Below are positions 33,467 through 42,552 of a stretch of DNA of 64,000 bases, piece after piece. Below the pieces are notes generated by a model. The model did not search any database. It was not told where the DNA came from and saw nothing but the letters and a program-made list of their open reading frames with translations. The position numbers and the translations under genes were made by a program. Position 1 is the first letter of the stretch; each line of letters starts with the position of its first letter. Source of the DNA: CAIWHR01 sp963788185 (lineage in GTDB: Bacteria > Pseudomonadota > Gammaproteobacteria > Burkholderiales > Casimicrobiaceae). Location: the NCBI GenBank assembly GCA_963788185.1, contig CAWBGE010000017.1:372001-436000 (forward strand), read 5' to 3'.

Positions 33467-34921
33467 ATGCTTGATCCTGCCTTTCACGCCCGCCTTGCCG
33501 CGATCCTGCCGCCCGAAGCCCTGCTGACGGCGGACGAGGACACGCGCCCCTACGAATGCGACGGCCTGACGCTTTACCGCGCCCGGCCCGCCGCGGTGGC
33601 GCTGCCGGAAAACGAGGCGCAGGTGATTGCGGTGCTGCAGTGTTGCCACGCGGCGCGCGTGCCCGTGGTGGCGCGCGGGGCGGGCACCGGACTTTCCGGT
33701 GGCGCCATGCCCGACGCTACGGGCGTCCTGCTGTCGCTCGCCAAATTCCGCAGGATCCTCGCCATCGACCCGCTGTCGCAAACGGCCGTCGTGCAACCCG
33801 GCGTGAGCAATCTCGCCATTTCCGAAGCGGTGGCCCCGCACGCGCTCTATTACGCGCCCGACCCGTCGTCGCAGATCGCATGCACGATCGGCGGCAACGT
33901 CGCCGAGAACGCGGGCGGCGTCCATTGCCTCAAGTACGGGCTCACCGTCCACAACATCCGGCGCGTCCGCGCGGTGCTCATCGACGGCAGCGTGGTCGAG
34001 TTCGGCGGCGACGCCCTCGATGCCCCGGGGTACGACCTTCTCGCGCTCATCAACGGATCCGAGGGCCTGCTGGCTGTCGTCACCGAGGTCACCGTCAAGC
34101 TGACGCCCAAGCCGCAGTTCGCGCAGGTGGTGCTGGCGAGCTTCGACGATCTCGCCAAGGCGGGACGTGCCGTTTCCGCGGTGATCGGTGCCGGCATCGT
34201 TCCGGCAGGGCTCGAAATGATGGACCAGGCGGCGACGCGTGCGGTCGAGGCGTTTGTCCATGCCGACTATCCGCTCGACGCGCAGGCGATCCTGCTGGTC
34301 GAGTCCGACGGCACGCCCGAGGAAGTCGCTGCCGAAATGGACGAGATCCGGCACCTGCTCGCCGACGCCGGCGCCACGGCGATCCGGGTGTCGAAGGATG
34401 AAAAGGAGCGGCTGCTGCTCTGGTCGGGCCGCAAGGCGGCGTTTCCCGCGGTCGGGCGCATCGCCGCCGACTACATCTGCATGGACGGCACGATCCCGCG
34501 CCGCACGCTGCCGCAGGTGCTGGCGAGAATCGAGGCGTTCTCGCGCCAGTTCGGGCTCGCCTGCGCCAACGTCTTTCATGCCGGCGACGGCAATCTGCAT
34601 CCGTTGATCATGTTCGACGCCAACGTCGCCGACGAAGCCGCGCGGGCCGAGGCCTTCGGGGCTGCGATCCTGGAGCTCTGCATCGAGGTCGGCGGCACGA
34701 TCACCGGCGAGCATGGCGTGGGGATCGAGAAGATCCGCCAGATGTGCACGCAGTTCCGTCCCGACGAACTCACGGCGTTCCTCGGTGTCAAGGCTGCGTT
34801 CGACGCGCACGGCCTGCTCAATCCCGGCAAAGCGGTGCCGACGCTGCACCGCTGCGCCGAGTTCGGCAAGATGCACGTGCATCGCGGCGAACTCAAGCAT
34901 CCCGAGCTGCCCCGGTTCTGA
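33467..34921 (+). CDS. glcD: Glycolate oxidase subunit GlcD (FAD-linked)
   Basis: The 484-residue protein is a PCMH-type FAD oxidoreductase: FAD-binding ARGAGTGLSGGAMP and YAPDPSSQIACTIGGNVAENAGGVHCLKYGLT, and the C-terminal catalytic region with FHAGDGNLHPLIMFD and ITGEHGVGIEKI. Length and motifs match GlcD, the catalytic subunit that oxidises glycolate to glyoxylate. glcE and glcF follow on the same strand, but a second FAD dehydrogenase gene and a GST gene come between glcD and glcE. The tail after NPGKAVPTLHRC is a little longer than in E. coli. Confidence 0.94.
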   Translation: MLDPAFHARLAAILPPEALLTADEDTRPYECDGLTLYRARPAAVALPENEAQVIAVLQCCHAARVPVVARGAGTGLSGGAMPDATGVLLSLAKFRRILAIDPLSQTAVVQPGVSNLAISEAVAPHALYYAPDPSSQIACTIGGNVAENAGGVHCLKYGLTVHNIRRVRAVLIDGSVVEFGGDALDAPGYDLLALINGSEGLLAVVTEVTVKLTPKPQFAQVVLASFDDLAKAGRAVSAVIGAGIVPAGLEMMDQAATRAVEAFVHADYPLDAQAILLVESDGTPEEVAAEMDEIRHLLADAGATAIRVSKDEKERLLLWSGRKAAFPAVGRIAADYICMDGTIPRRTLPQVLARIEAFSRQFGLACANVFHAGDGNLHPLIMFDANVADEAARAEAFGAAILELCIEVGGTITGEHGVGIEKIRQMCTQFRPDELTAFLGVKAAFDAHGLLNPGKAVPTLHRCAEFGKMHVHRGELKHPELPRF

Positions 34922-34924
34922 CCG

Positions 34925-36346
34925 ATGGCGATGACCGCACCTGCCCATTCGCTGGCGGCGCGGCCGGACGCGCGGGAGCTCGCCGACCTCGTCACCCGGC
35001 TCGCCAACGCCTACGGCGAGCGGGCGGTCACCTCGCGCGCCGTGCGCGACCAGCACAGCCACGGCGAGGGGCTCGCCGAGGCGGGGCTGCCGGACGTCGT
35101 GGTGTTTCCGCAGACCAACGAGGAGGTCGCCGCGATCGTGCGGCTGTGCCACGCCGCGCGCGTGCCCATCGTGCCTTTCGGCGTCGGCACGTCGCTCGAA
35201 GGTCACGTCGCGGCGCTCCACGGCGGCGTGTGCGTCGACCTCTCGCGCATGAAGCGGGTGCTGGAAGTGAACGTCGACGATCTCGATTGCCGGGTGCAGG
35301 CCGGCGTCACCCGCGAGCAGCTGAACAACGAACTGAAGACCACCGGGCTCTTCTTTCCCATCGATCCCGGTGCCGACGCCACGCTCGGCGGGATGGCCGC
35401 CACGCGCGCGTCGGGCACCAACGCCGTCCGCTACGGCACGATGCGCGACAACGTGCTCGGACTCACCGTCGTCACCGCAGACGGGCGGATCATCAGGACA
35501 GGCGGCCGCGCACGCAAGTCGTCTTCCGGCTACGACCTCACCCGGCTGTACGTCGGTTCCGAAGGGACGCTGGGTGTCATCACCGAGCTCCAGTTGCGGC
35601 TCCAGGGCGTGCCCGAGGCGATTTCGGCGGCGGTCTGCCAGTTCGAGCATCTCGAAGGCGCGGTCGACACCGTGATCGCCGCCATGCAGCACGGCATTCC
35701 GGTGGCGCGCATCGAGCTGCTCGACGACGTGCAGGTCGACGCCTGCATCCGATACTCGAAGCTCGAGGGCTTCGAGGTCGCGCCCACGCTGTTCTTCGAG
35801 TTCCATGGCAGCGAAGCCGGTGTGGCCGAGCAGGCGCTGCACATGCAGGCGATCACGGCCGAGCACGGCGGCGGACGCTTTCAGTGGGCGACGCGGCCCG
35901 AGGAGCGCGCCCGGCTGTGGAAAGCACGGCACTCGGCGTTCTACGCCGGCCTGGCACTTCTGCCTGGATGCCAGGGCATTTCCACCGATGCCTGCGTTCC
36001 GATCTCCTGCCTCACCGATTGCATCCTCGAGACCAAGGCCGACATCGCCGCGACCGGATTGACGGCGCCGCTGGTGGGCCACGCCGGCGATGGCAATTTC
36101 CATCTCGTCATCCTGTTCGACCCCGACGACGTCGGCCAGCGGGCGCGGGCCGAAGGGCTCGCCCGGCGTGTGAGCCTGCGCGCGATCGCCGCCGGCGGCA
36201 CCTGCAGCGGCGAGCACGGGATCGGCACGCACAAACTCGACGTCATGGCGATCGAGCACGGCGAGGCGGTCGACGTGATGCGCACGATCAAGCGCGCGCT
36301 CGATCCCCTCAACATCATGAACCCCGGCAAGACGATTCCCCTCTGA
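34925..36346 (+). CDS. FAD-linked 2-hydroxy-acid dehydrogenase (GlcD/D-lactate dehydrogenase family)
   Basis: The 473-residue protein is a second FAD-binding dehydrogenase of the same superfamily as GlcD: FGVGTSLEGHVAALHGGVCVDLSRM, FFPIDPGADATLGGMAATRASGTNAVRYGTMRDNVLGL, then VGHAGDGNFHLVILFD and CSGEHGIGTHKLDVMAIEHG. It resembles mitochondrial-type D-lactate dehydrogenase (cytochrome) more than GlcD. It lies 3 bp after glcD and 1 bp before the GST gene, so it is cotranscribed and probably feeds electrons from D-lactate or another D-2-hydroxy acid, perhaps through GlcF. Exact substrate unknown. Confidence 0.9.
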   Translation: MAMTAPAHSLAARPDARELADLVTRLANAYGERAVTSRAVRDQHSHGEGLAEAGLPDVVVFPQTNEEVAAIVRLCHAARVPIVPFGVGTSLEGHVAALHGGVCVDLSRMKRVLEVNVDDLDCRVQAGVTREQLNNELKTTGLFFPIDPGADATLGGMAATRASGTNAVRYGTMRDNVLGLTVVTADGRIIRTGGRARKSSSGYDLTRLYVGSEGTLGVITELQLRLQGVPEAISAAVCQFEHLEGAVDTVIAAMQHGIPVARIELLDDVQVDACIRYSKLEGFEVAPTLFFEFHGSEAGVAEQALHMQAITAEHGGGRFQWATRPEERARLWKARHSAFYAGLALLPGCQGISTDACVPISCLTDCILETKADIAATGLTAPLVGHAGDGNFHLVILFDPDDVGQRARAEGLARRVSLRAIAAGGTCSGEHGIGTHKLDVMAIEHGEAVDVMRTIKRALDPLNIMNPGKTIPL

Positions 36347-36347
36347 C

Positions 36348-37022
36348 ATGGCCACTCTCTTTCTCGGCAATAAGAACTACTCGTCGTGGTCGCTGCGCGG
36401 GTGGCTGGCGGCCAAACTGTCGGGCATCGACTTCGATGAGCGCATGGTGATGCTCTCCGGCGAGCCGCATCCGGAGTGGCGGCGGTTCTCGCCCAGCGAG
36501 CGGGTGCCGGTGCTGCATGACGGCGACGCGGTCGTCTGGGATTCGCTGGCCATCGCCGAATACCTCGCCGAGCGGCATCCGGGGATGTGGCCCGCCGACC
36601 CGGCCGCGTGGACATGGTCGCGTTGCGTGTGCGCCGAAATGCACTCGGGGTTCCAGGCCCTTCGGCGCGAGATGACGATGTGCGTGCGCGAGCGCCTCGA
36701 CGTGCGCCCGTGGTCGACCGAACTCGCCGCCGACATCGCACGCGTCGTCGAGATCTGGGCCGAGGGCCGGCGTCGCTTCGGTGCGGGCGGTGCGTATCTT
36801 TGCGGCGCATTCTCTCTGGCCGACGCGTTCTATGCGCCGGTCGCGTTGCGGTTCCGCACCTACGCGGTGGCGCCGGACGGCGTTGCGGGCGACTATCTGG
36901 CGGCGCTGCTTGCGCACCCCTGGGTCGTCGAATGGAACGCGGATGCATTGGCAGAGACCACCATCGTCGATGCCGACGAGCCGCGGTTGCTTTACCGCGA
37001 CAAGCTTGCGGGCAGCCGATGA
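36348..37022 (+). CDS. Glutathione S-transferase family protein inside the glycolate oxidase operon
   Basis: The 224-residue protein has a GST N-terminal thioredoxin-like domain with the catalytic-region serines in LFLGNKNYSSWSLRGWLAAKL and the cis-Pro segment SERVPVLHDGDAVVWDSLAIAEYLAE. An all-helical C-terminal domain follows (FSLADAFYAPVALRFRTY). It starts 1 bp after the dehydrogenase gene and overlaps glcE by 4 bp, so it is translated as part of the glc operon. What it contributes to glycolate or D-lactate oxidation is unknown. Confidence 0.9.
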   Translation: MATLFLGNKNYSSWSLRGWLAAKLSGIDFDERMVMLSGEPHPEWRRFSPSERVPVLHDGDAVVWDSLAIAEYLAERHPGMWPADPAAWTWSRCVCAEMHSGFQALRREMTMCVRERLDVRPWSTELAADIARVVEIWAEGRRRFGAGGAYLCGAFSLADAFYAPVALRFRTYAVAPDGVAGDYLAALLAHPWVVEWNADALAETTIVDADEPRLLYRDKLAGSR

Positions 37023-38098
37023 CTGGCGCCGTCATTCTCGATTGGCAGGAGCGCATCCGCGCGGCGGCGGCGGCGCGGCAGCCGCTGGCGATTCGCGGCG
37101 GCGGCAGCAAGGACTTCTACGGCGAAGCCATTCGCGGCGAGCCGCTCGACACCACAGGGCTCACCGGCATCGTCGACTACGATCCGACCGAACTGGTCAT
37201 CACTGCCCGAGCGGGTACACCGCTGGCGGAGATCGAGCGCGTGATGGGCGAGGCGAGGCAGATGCTCGCCTTCGAGCCGCCGCACTTCGGTCCCGGCGCC
37301 ACGCTGGGCGGCACGGTGGCGGCAGGGCTCTCCGGCCCACGTCGACCCTATGCGGGCGCGGTGCGCGACGTGGTCCTCGGCGTGCGCGTGCTCGACGGCC
37401 TGGGCCGCGATCTTTCGTTCGGCGGACGGGTGATGAAGAACGTCGCCGGCTTCGACGTGGCGCGTCTGATGACGGGGGCGATGGGTACGCTGGGCGTGCT
37501 GCTGGAGATTTCGCTCAAGTGCCAGCCCTGCCCGAAGTCCGTCGCCACGCTGGTTCTCGATTGCGATGCCGATGAAGCGCTGCGGCGGGTCAACGCCTGG
37601 AGCGGCAAGCCGCTGTCGCTGTCGGCAACCTGCCACGTGGCGGGACGGCTGTTCGTGCGCCTCGCCGGCGCGGCGCCGGCCGTGGCGGCGGCGGGGGCGC
37701 GGATCGGTGGCGTGCCGGTCGCCGATGGCGATGCAGTGTTTCGCAGCGTGCGCGATCACACGCACCCCTTCTTCGCAGCCGCCGGGTCGCCCACGCGATC
37801 GCTGTGGCGGGTGTCGGTGAAGCCGACCGCGCCCGTCGCCGACCTGGGCGGCGAGCAGCTGATCGAGTGGGGCGGGGCATTGCGCTGGGTCGACGCCGAT
37901 CGGGGGCTCGACGCCGGTCGCATCCGCGCGTGGGCCGAGAGTCATGGCGGACACGCGACGCTGTTCCGTGCCGCAGACAGGTCGCCGGGCGCTTTCCACC
38001 CGCTGCCCGAGGCGCTGTGGCGGTTGCACCAGGGCCTCAAGGCGAACTTCGACCCTGCCGGCATCCTGAATCCGGGCCGGCTCTATCCGGGATTGTGA
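37019..38098 (+). CDS. glcE: Glycolate oxidase FAD-binding subunit GlcE
   Basis: GlcE is the smaller FAD-binding subunit of glycolate oxidase. The 359-residue protein shows PLAIRGGGSKDFYG, the FEPPHFGPGATLGGTVAAGLSGPRRPYAGAVRDVVLGV stretch and the C-terminal LHQGLKANFDPAGILNPGRLY. It overlaps the upstream GST gene by 4 bp (ATGA) and is followed after 9 bp by glcF. Length and order are normal except for the GST insertion upstream. Confidence 0.95.
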   Translation: MTGAVILDWQERIRAAAAARQPLAIRGGGSKDFYGEAIRGEPLDTTGLTGIVDYDPTELVITARAGTPLAEIERVMGEARQMLAFEPPHFGPGATLGGTVAAGLSGPRRPYAGAVRDVVLGVRVLDGLGRDLSFGGRVMKNVAGFDVARLMTGAMGTLGVLLEISLKCQPCPKSVATLVLDCDADEALRRVNAWSGKPLSLSATCHVAGRLFVRLAGAAPAVAAAGARIGGVPVADGDAVFRSVRDHTHPFFAAAGSPTRSLWRVSVKPTAPVADLGGEQLIEWGGALRWVDADRGLDAGRIRAWAESHGGHATLFRAADRSPGAFHPLPEALWRLHQGLKANFDPAGILNPGRLYPGL

Positions 38099-38107
38099 GG
38101 CGAATCT

Positions 38108-39355
38108 GTGCAAACCGCGCTCGCCGACTTCATCCGCGATACGCCCGAGGGCAAGGAAGCCGACGCCATCCTGCGCCGCTGCGTGCATTGCGGGTTCTGC
38201 ACCGCGACCTGCCCGACCTACCAGCTGCTGGGCGACGAACTCGACGGCCCGCGCGGCCGCATTTATCTGATCAAGCAGGTGCTGGAAGGCGCCGCGGTGA
38301 CCGCCAGGACGCGGACGCACCTCGACCGCTGCCTGACTTGCCGCAGCTGCGAGACCACCTGCCCGTCGGGAGTCGAATACGGACGCCTGCTGGACATCGG
38401 CCGCAGGGTCGTCGACGAACGCGCGCCGCGCCCCGCCGGCGAGCGCGCGGCGCGCTGGACGCTGCGCCGGGGCCTGATGGCGAAATCGCTGTTCGGCGGC
38501 GCGCTGGCGATGGGGCGCCTCGCGAAGCCGCTGCTTCCGCAATCGCTGGCTGCCAAAGTGCCCGGCGGCGCGAGGGGCAGCGCGTGGCCGGCACCGCGGC
38601 ACGCCCGGAGGATGCTGGTGCTCGAGGGCTGCGTGCAGCCTGCGCTGGCGCCGTCGATCGATGTCGCTATGGCGCGGGTGCTGGATCGCATCGGCATTTC
38701 GCTCATCCGCGTGGCGGGCGGGGGCTGTTGCGGCGCGCTGCCGCATCACCTCGACGCCAGCGATGAAGCGATGCGCGTCGTGCGGCAGAACATCGACGCG
38801 TGGTGGCCCCATGTGGAACACGGCGCCGAGGCGGTCGTCGTCACCGCCAGCGGCTGCGGCGTGATGGTCAAGGACTACGGCCACTTCATGCGCCACGATT
38901 TCGCCTATGCGGACAAGGCGGCAAGGATAGGCGCGCTCGCCCGCGACACCGTCGAAGTGATCGCAGCCGAGTGGCCGCGGATCGCGCCCGGGATCGCGAT
39001 GGATCGCGGGGCGCAGCGGGTCGCGTTCCATTCGCCGTGCACGCTGCAGCATGGCATGAAGCTGAAGGGCGGCGTCGAGGAGATCCTCTCCGCCATCGGT
39101 CTCGACCTCACCCCAGTGCGCGACGCGCACATCTGCTGCGGGTCGGCCGGGACGTACTCGATGCTGCAGCCGCAGCTCGCGGGGCGTTTGAAGGCAAACA
39201 AGCAGGCAGCGCTGCTGGCCGGAAAGCCCGACCTGATCGCGACCGCCAACATCGGCTGCCTCATGCATCTCGCCGACGGTTGTTCGACGCCGGTGAAACA
39301 CTGGATCGAGATTCTCGATGCGCGGATGGGCGGTGACGCACGTGCAGCCGATTGA
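38108..39355 (+). CDS. glcF: Glycolate oxidase iron-sulfur subunit GlcF
   Basis: The 415-residue protein (GTG start) carries two [4Fe-4S] ferredoxin motifs, CVHCGFCTATCPTY and CLTCRSCETTCPSG, then two CCG-domain repeats (GGGCCGALPHHLD; HICCGSAGTYS), the usual GlcF layout. It passes electrons from the FAD subunits to the membrane quinone pool. It follows glcE by 9 bp. An acetyltransferase gene starts 12 bp downstream. Confidence 0.96.
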   Translation: MQTALADFIRDTPEGKEADAILRRCVHCGFCTATCPTYQLLGDELDGPRGRIYLIKQVLEGAAVTARTRTHLDRCLTCRSCETTCPSGVEYGRLLDIGRRVVDERAPRPAGERAARWTLRRGLMAKSLFGGALAMGRLAKPLLPQSLAAKVPGGARGSAWPAPRHARRMLVLEGCVQPALAPSIDVAMARVLDRIGISLIRVAGGGCCGALPHHLDASDEAMRVVRQNIDAWWPHVEHGAEAVVVTASGCGVMVKDYGHFMRHDFAYADKAARIGALARDTVEVIAAEWPRIAPGIAMDRGAQRVAFHSPCTLQHGMKLKGGVEEILSAIGLDLTPVRDAHICCGSAGTYSMLQPQLAGRLKANKQAALLAGKPDLIATANIGCLMHLADGCSTPVKHWIEILDARMGGDARAAD

Positions 39356-39367
39356 CGGCGCGCACCG

Positions 39368-39886
39368 ATGACCTCCGTTCCCGTTCCGGTCACCTGCGCG
39401 GTGATGACGGCCGGCACGCGCGACGCGGCACAGGCACTGCTGGCGACATTCCTAAGCGCCGATGCGCACTATCTCGCGTCGGCTTCCGCATACGGAGACG
39501 GTGGCGTCGCATCGCTCGCCCGGGCGCTCGACCTCTTTCTCGCGCATCCCGAGATCGGTTTCGTGTTTCTGGCGCTGGCGGGCGAGGGTGAACGCGACGT
39601 TGCCGTGGGTGCCTGCGTGTGCTGCTACGCGATCTCGACCGCGCGCGGCGCGCTGGTCGTCAAGCTCGATGACGTGACCGTGGCGCAGGCGTGGCAGCGC
39701 CGCGGCGTCGGTAGTACGATGCTGCGCGCGCTGGTCTCGCTGTTGCGCGGTCGCGGGGTGGCGCGAATCGACTCGGCCTGTCATCGCGACAACGCCGGTG
39801 CCTGGCGGTTCTACGAACGCTTGGGTTTTCGATCGCTCGAAGAGGAGCGCATCGCGCTGCTGCTGGATCGAGAGGAACCGCGGTGA
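39368..39886 (+). CDS. GNAT-family N-acetyltransferase
   Basis: This 172-residue protein has the GNAT acetyl-CoA loop QAWQRRGVGSTMLRALVSLLRGRG and the late NAGAWRFYERLGFR motif. Its substrate cannot be told. It begins 12 bp after glcF and overlaps ispD by 4 bp (GTGA), so it links the glc operon to the isoprenoid genes in one transcription unit, which seems accidental rather than functional. Confidence 0.88.
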   Translation: MTSVPVPVTCAVMTAGTRDAAQALLATFLSADAHYLASASAYGDGGVASLARALDLFLAHPEIGFVFLALAGEGERDVAVGACVCCYAISTARGALVVKLDDVTVAQAWQRRGVGSTMLRALVSLLRGRGVARIDSACHRDNAGAWRFYERLGFRSLEEERIALLLDREEPR

Positions 39887-40614
39887 CCGCGCGGTATTTC
39901 GTGATCATTCCTGCCGCGGGCGGCGGCAGCCGCTTCGGACCCGCGGCGCCGAAGCAGTATGCGTTGCTTGCCGGCAGGCCGGTGCTCGTGCGCACGCTCG
40001 AGCGCCTCGCTGCGGCCGTCGACGCGGAGTGCACGCTGGTGGCGCTGGCGATCGACGATGCCCATTATGCCGGCGTGATCGGCGACGTTCCCGGTGTCGA
40101 CACGCTGCGTTGCGGCGGCGCGACGCGTGCCGCGACGGTCGCGAATGCGCTTGCCGCGCTGGCCGGCCGCTGCCGCGACGACGACTGGGTTCTCGTTCAC
40201 GATGCGGCGCGGCCCTGCGTGCCGGCATCGGCGCTGCGGCGCCTTTTCGTCGCGCTTGCCGACGAGCCCGTCGGCGGATTGCTCGCCATCCCGGTCGCCG
40301 ACACGCTGAAGCGCGCGGTGCCGGTGGCGCCTTCGGGGGCGTCGCAGCGCGTCCTCGCCACCGAGGACCGGTCCGCTTTGTGGCAGGCGCAGACGCCGCA
40401 GATGTTCCGCTACCGGGTGCTTGCGACGGCGCTGGCGCTGCCCGGCGCGCAGGACGCGACCGACGAGGCGTGTGCGGTCGAGGCGCTGGCGGCCACCGGG
40501 GCCTGCACGATGCCGCGGCTGGTGCCGGGCAGCGCGCGCAACATCAAGATCACGTACGCCGCCGATCTCGCGCTGGCCGCGGCGATCCTGGCGCTGCCCG
40601 AAGAGGACGCATGA
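39883..40614 (+). CDS. ispD: 2-C-methyl-D-erythritol 4-phosphate cytidylyltransferase
   Basis: IspD adds CMP to methylerythritol phosphate, the third step of the MEP isoprenoid route. The 243-residue protein has the nucleotide-binding IPAAGGGSRFGPAAPKQYALLAGRPVL, VHDAARPCVP with the metal/substrate residues, and RSALWQAQTPQMF and ATDEACAVEAL typical of IspD. The GTG start overlaps the acetyltransferase stop by 4 bp; the 3' end overlaps ispF by 4 bp, the common ispDF coupling. Confidence 0.95.
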   Translation: MTARYFVIIPAAGGGSRFGPAAPKQYALLAGRPVLVRTLERLAAAVDAECTLVALAIDDAHYAGVIGDVPGVDTLRCGGATRAATVANALAALAGRCRDDDWVLVHDAARPCVPASALRRLFVALADEPVGGLLAIPVADTLKRAVPVAPSGASQRVLATEDRSALWQAQTPQMFRYRVLATALALPGAQDATDEACAVEALAATGACTMPRLVPGSARNIKITYAADLALAAAILALPEEDA

Positions 40615-41090
40615 ACGTGCGCATCGGCAACGGTTTCGACGTCCACGCGCTGGTCGCCGGGCGCAAGCTCGTCCTGGGCGGCGTCGACATTCCCTTCGAT
40701 CGCGGGCTCGACGGCCACTCCGATGCCGACGTGCTGCTGCACGCGCTTTGCGACGCGATCCTCGGCGCGCTGGCGATGGGCGACATCGGCATGCACTTTC
40801 CCGATACCGAAGCGCGCTGGAAGGGCGCCGACAGCCGCGCGCTGCTGCGTCACGTCGTCGGCCTCGCCGCCGCCGCCGGCTGGCGCGTCGGCAATCTGGA
40901 CGTCACGGTCATCGCGCAGGCGCCGAAGCTCGCGCCGCACGTGCCGGCAATGCGCGCGCACATCGCCGCCGACACCGGTTGCGGGCTCGATGCCGTGAGT
41001 GTGAAGGCGACGACGACCGAGCGCCTGGGCTTCACCGGGCGCGGAGAAGGAATCGCCGCGCTGGCGACGGCGCTGATGCTGCGCGGGTAG
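40611..41090 (+). CDS. ispF: 2-C-methyl-D-erythritol 2,4-cyclodiphosphate synthase
   Basis: The 159-residue protein has the zinc-binding start MNVRIGNGFDVHALVAGRKLVLGGV, the GLDGHSDADVLLHALCDAILGAL helix, MGDIGMHFPDTE and the C-terminal SVKATTTERLGFTGRGEGI, all typical of IspF. It makes the cyclic diphosphate after IspE and follows ispD with a 4-bp overlap. It is convergent with the nitronate-monooxygenase-like gene 27 bp away. Confidence 0.96.
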   Translation: MNVRIGNGFDVHALVAGRKLVLGGVDIPFDRGLDGHSDADVLLHALCDAILGALAMGDIGMHFPDTEARWKGADSRALLRHVVGLAAAAGWRVGNLDVTVIAQAPKLAPHVPAMRAHIAADTGCGLDAVSVKATTTERLGFTGRGEGIAALATALMLRG

Positions 41091-41117
41091 CAGGGGCGGG
41101 CCGACCACCCGCCGACG

Positions 41118-42365
41118 TCAGAGGGGCGGCAACGCGATCTGGTGATCGGTGCTGAACTGATAGTCGCGGAACACGTGCTCGGCATCCAGGATCCGGTAGC
41201 TGCCGTCGGGCAGCTGCCGCGAGGTGTCCTTCAGGCGGTACGTGTATTGCCCGCAGGTCCAGCAGTCGAAATTGCGCATGTGCGTGCACAGGCAGGTCTT
41301 GTCCATGACGACGATGGTCTTCGCGTCGGGATTCTTGTCCAGTTCGCGGTTGTACGCGTCGACGTAGGCGCAGTTGCCCGAGGCGTCGAGCAGGTAGCCG
41401 TAGGCTTCGCAGTTTGGCCGGATGCCGGCGCCGATCGCGGGACTGCTCTTGAGCATTCGCATCGGGTAGCCGGTGGGCGAGATCAGGTTGACCTCGATGT
41501 CGTCCTCGCTGGCCTTGTAGTATTCCTGCTGGACCTTGGCCGGCAGGCCGCACTCGTGGGTGACGGTAAAGCGCGTCGCCACCTGCACGGCGGCGGAGCC
41601 CGACTCCAGGAATGCCACCGCGTCGCTGCCCGTGAAGATTCCGCCGGCAGGAATGACCGGAATGTCGAGTTGCTCCTGCTTCAGATACTGGATGACCTCG
41701 TCGACGATGGTCTTCAGGTCGTACTGCGCCCAATCGAGCCCGAAGCCCAGATGCCCGCCGGCGAGCGGACCTTCGACGATGATGTAATCCGGCAGGCGGT
41801 CGAGCCGCGCGGTCTTGCGCAGGAACAGGATCAGCGCGCGCAACGACGACACGATGATCCCGAACTTGACGTCGCGAAAACGCGGGTGATCCTGCACCAG
41901 CGCGAGCGAACCGAGGTGCAGTCCCGCGGAGAGCGTGATGCCGTCGATGCCGCCATCCATCGCGGCCGACAGGCGAACGCGCAGCGTCTCGCGCGGGTTG
42001 TTCATCGTGAGCTTCTCCATCGTGTTGATGAAGATCAGCCCATCGCCGCGCTTGGCTTCCATCGTGCGTCCGACGTGCAGGCGGGTGGCCTCGGCCAGCC
42101 CGTCGAGGTTGAAGTGCACGTCCGACTTGTCGCGGCTGGCGACGTTGAACTTGTATCTCTTCTGTTTATCCTTGACGAAGTGCGTCTTGAAGCGGCGGTC
42201 CGAAACGGTCGAGATCATCGCGTCCGAGATGTGGCCGATGCCGCCCAGTCGTGCCGCGACCAGCGACAGCTCGGCGGTGGAAATGTCCACGCCCATGCCG
42301 CCGGTGATGATCGGCACCAGTTCCCTGCCGCCCAGCCGCAGGCGAAAATCATCGACACGCTTCAT
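41118..42365 (-). CDS. Nitronate monooxygenase-like flavoprotein with Cys-rich C-terminal region
   Basis: The 415-residue protein has the TIM-barrel layout of 2-nitropropane dioxygenase/enoyl-reductase-like flavoproteins: LVPIITGGMGVDISTAELSLVAARLGGIGHIS, EGPLAGGHLGF, and VIPAGGIFTGSDAVAFLESGSAAVQVATRF with the FMN phosphate site. It continues beyond the usual barrel with at least six cysteines, including CLC-x6-C-WT-C near residues 365-380, perhaps a metal or Fe-S site. ATG 42365 is preferred over upstream starts for lack of conservation before it. The substrate may be a nitronate, but the extra domain suggests a different reaction. Confidence 0.75.
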   Translation of the reverse strand: MKRVDDFRLRLGGRELVPIITGGMGVDISTAELSLVAARLGGIGHISDAMISTVSDRRFKTHFVKDKQKRYKFNVASRDKSDVHFNLDGLAEATRLHVGRTMEAKRGDGLIFINTMEKLTMNNPRETLRVRLSAAMDGGIDGITLSAGLHLGSLALVQDHPRFRDVKFGIIVSSLRALILFLRKTARLDRLPDYIIVEGPLAGGHLGFGLDWAQYDLKTIVDEVIQYLKQEQLDIPVIPAGGIFTGSDAVAFLESGSAAVQVATRFTVTHECGLPAKVQQEYYKASEDDIEVNLISPTGYPMRMLKSSPAIGAGIRPNCEAYGYLLDASGNCAYVDAYNRELDKNPDAKTIVVMDKTCLCTHMRNFDCWTCGQYTYRLKDTSRQLPDGSYRILDAEHVFRDYQFSTDHQIALPPL

Positions 42366-42552
42366 TGAGTCCTCGGTTACGATCGAACGACGCTGGCCAG
42401 CCGCGATGCGCCGCGTGGCACCGGCGGCAGCGTTTTGGACAAAGCCGTGAGAGTGCCAGCGCGTGACTTCATCAGACCGGGCGTCGCCGGTCAAGTCCGG
42501 CGAACCCGGGTCGCTCGCGCGGGAATCGGGCGGCGGGCCGCAGCGCGACCGC

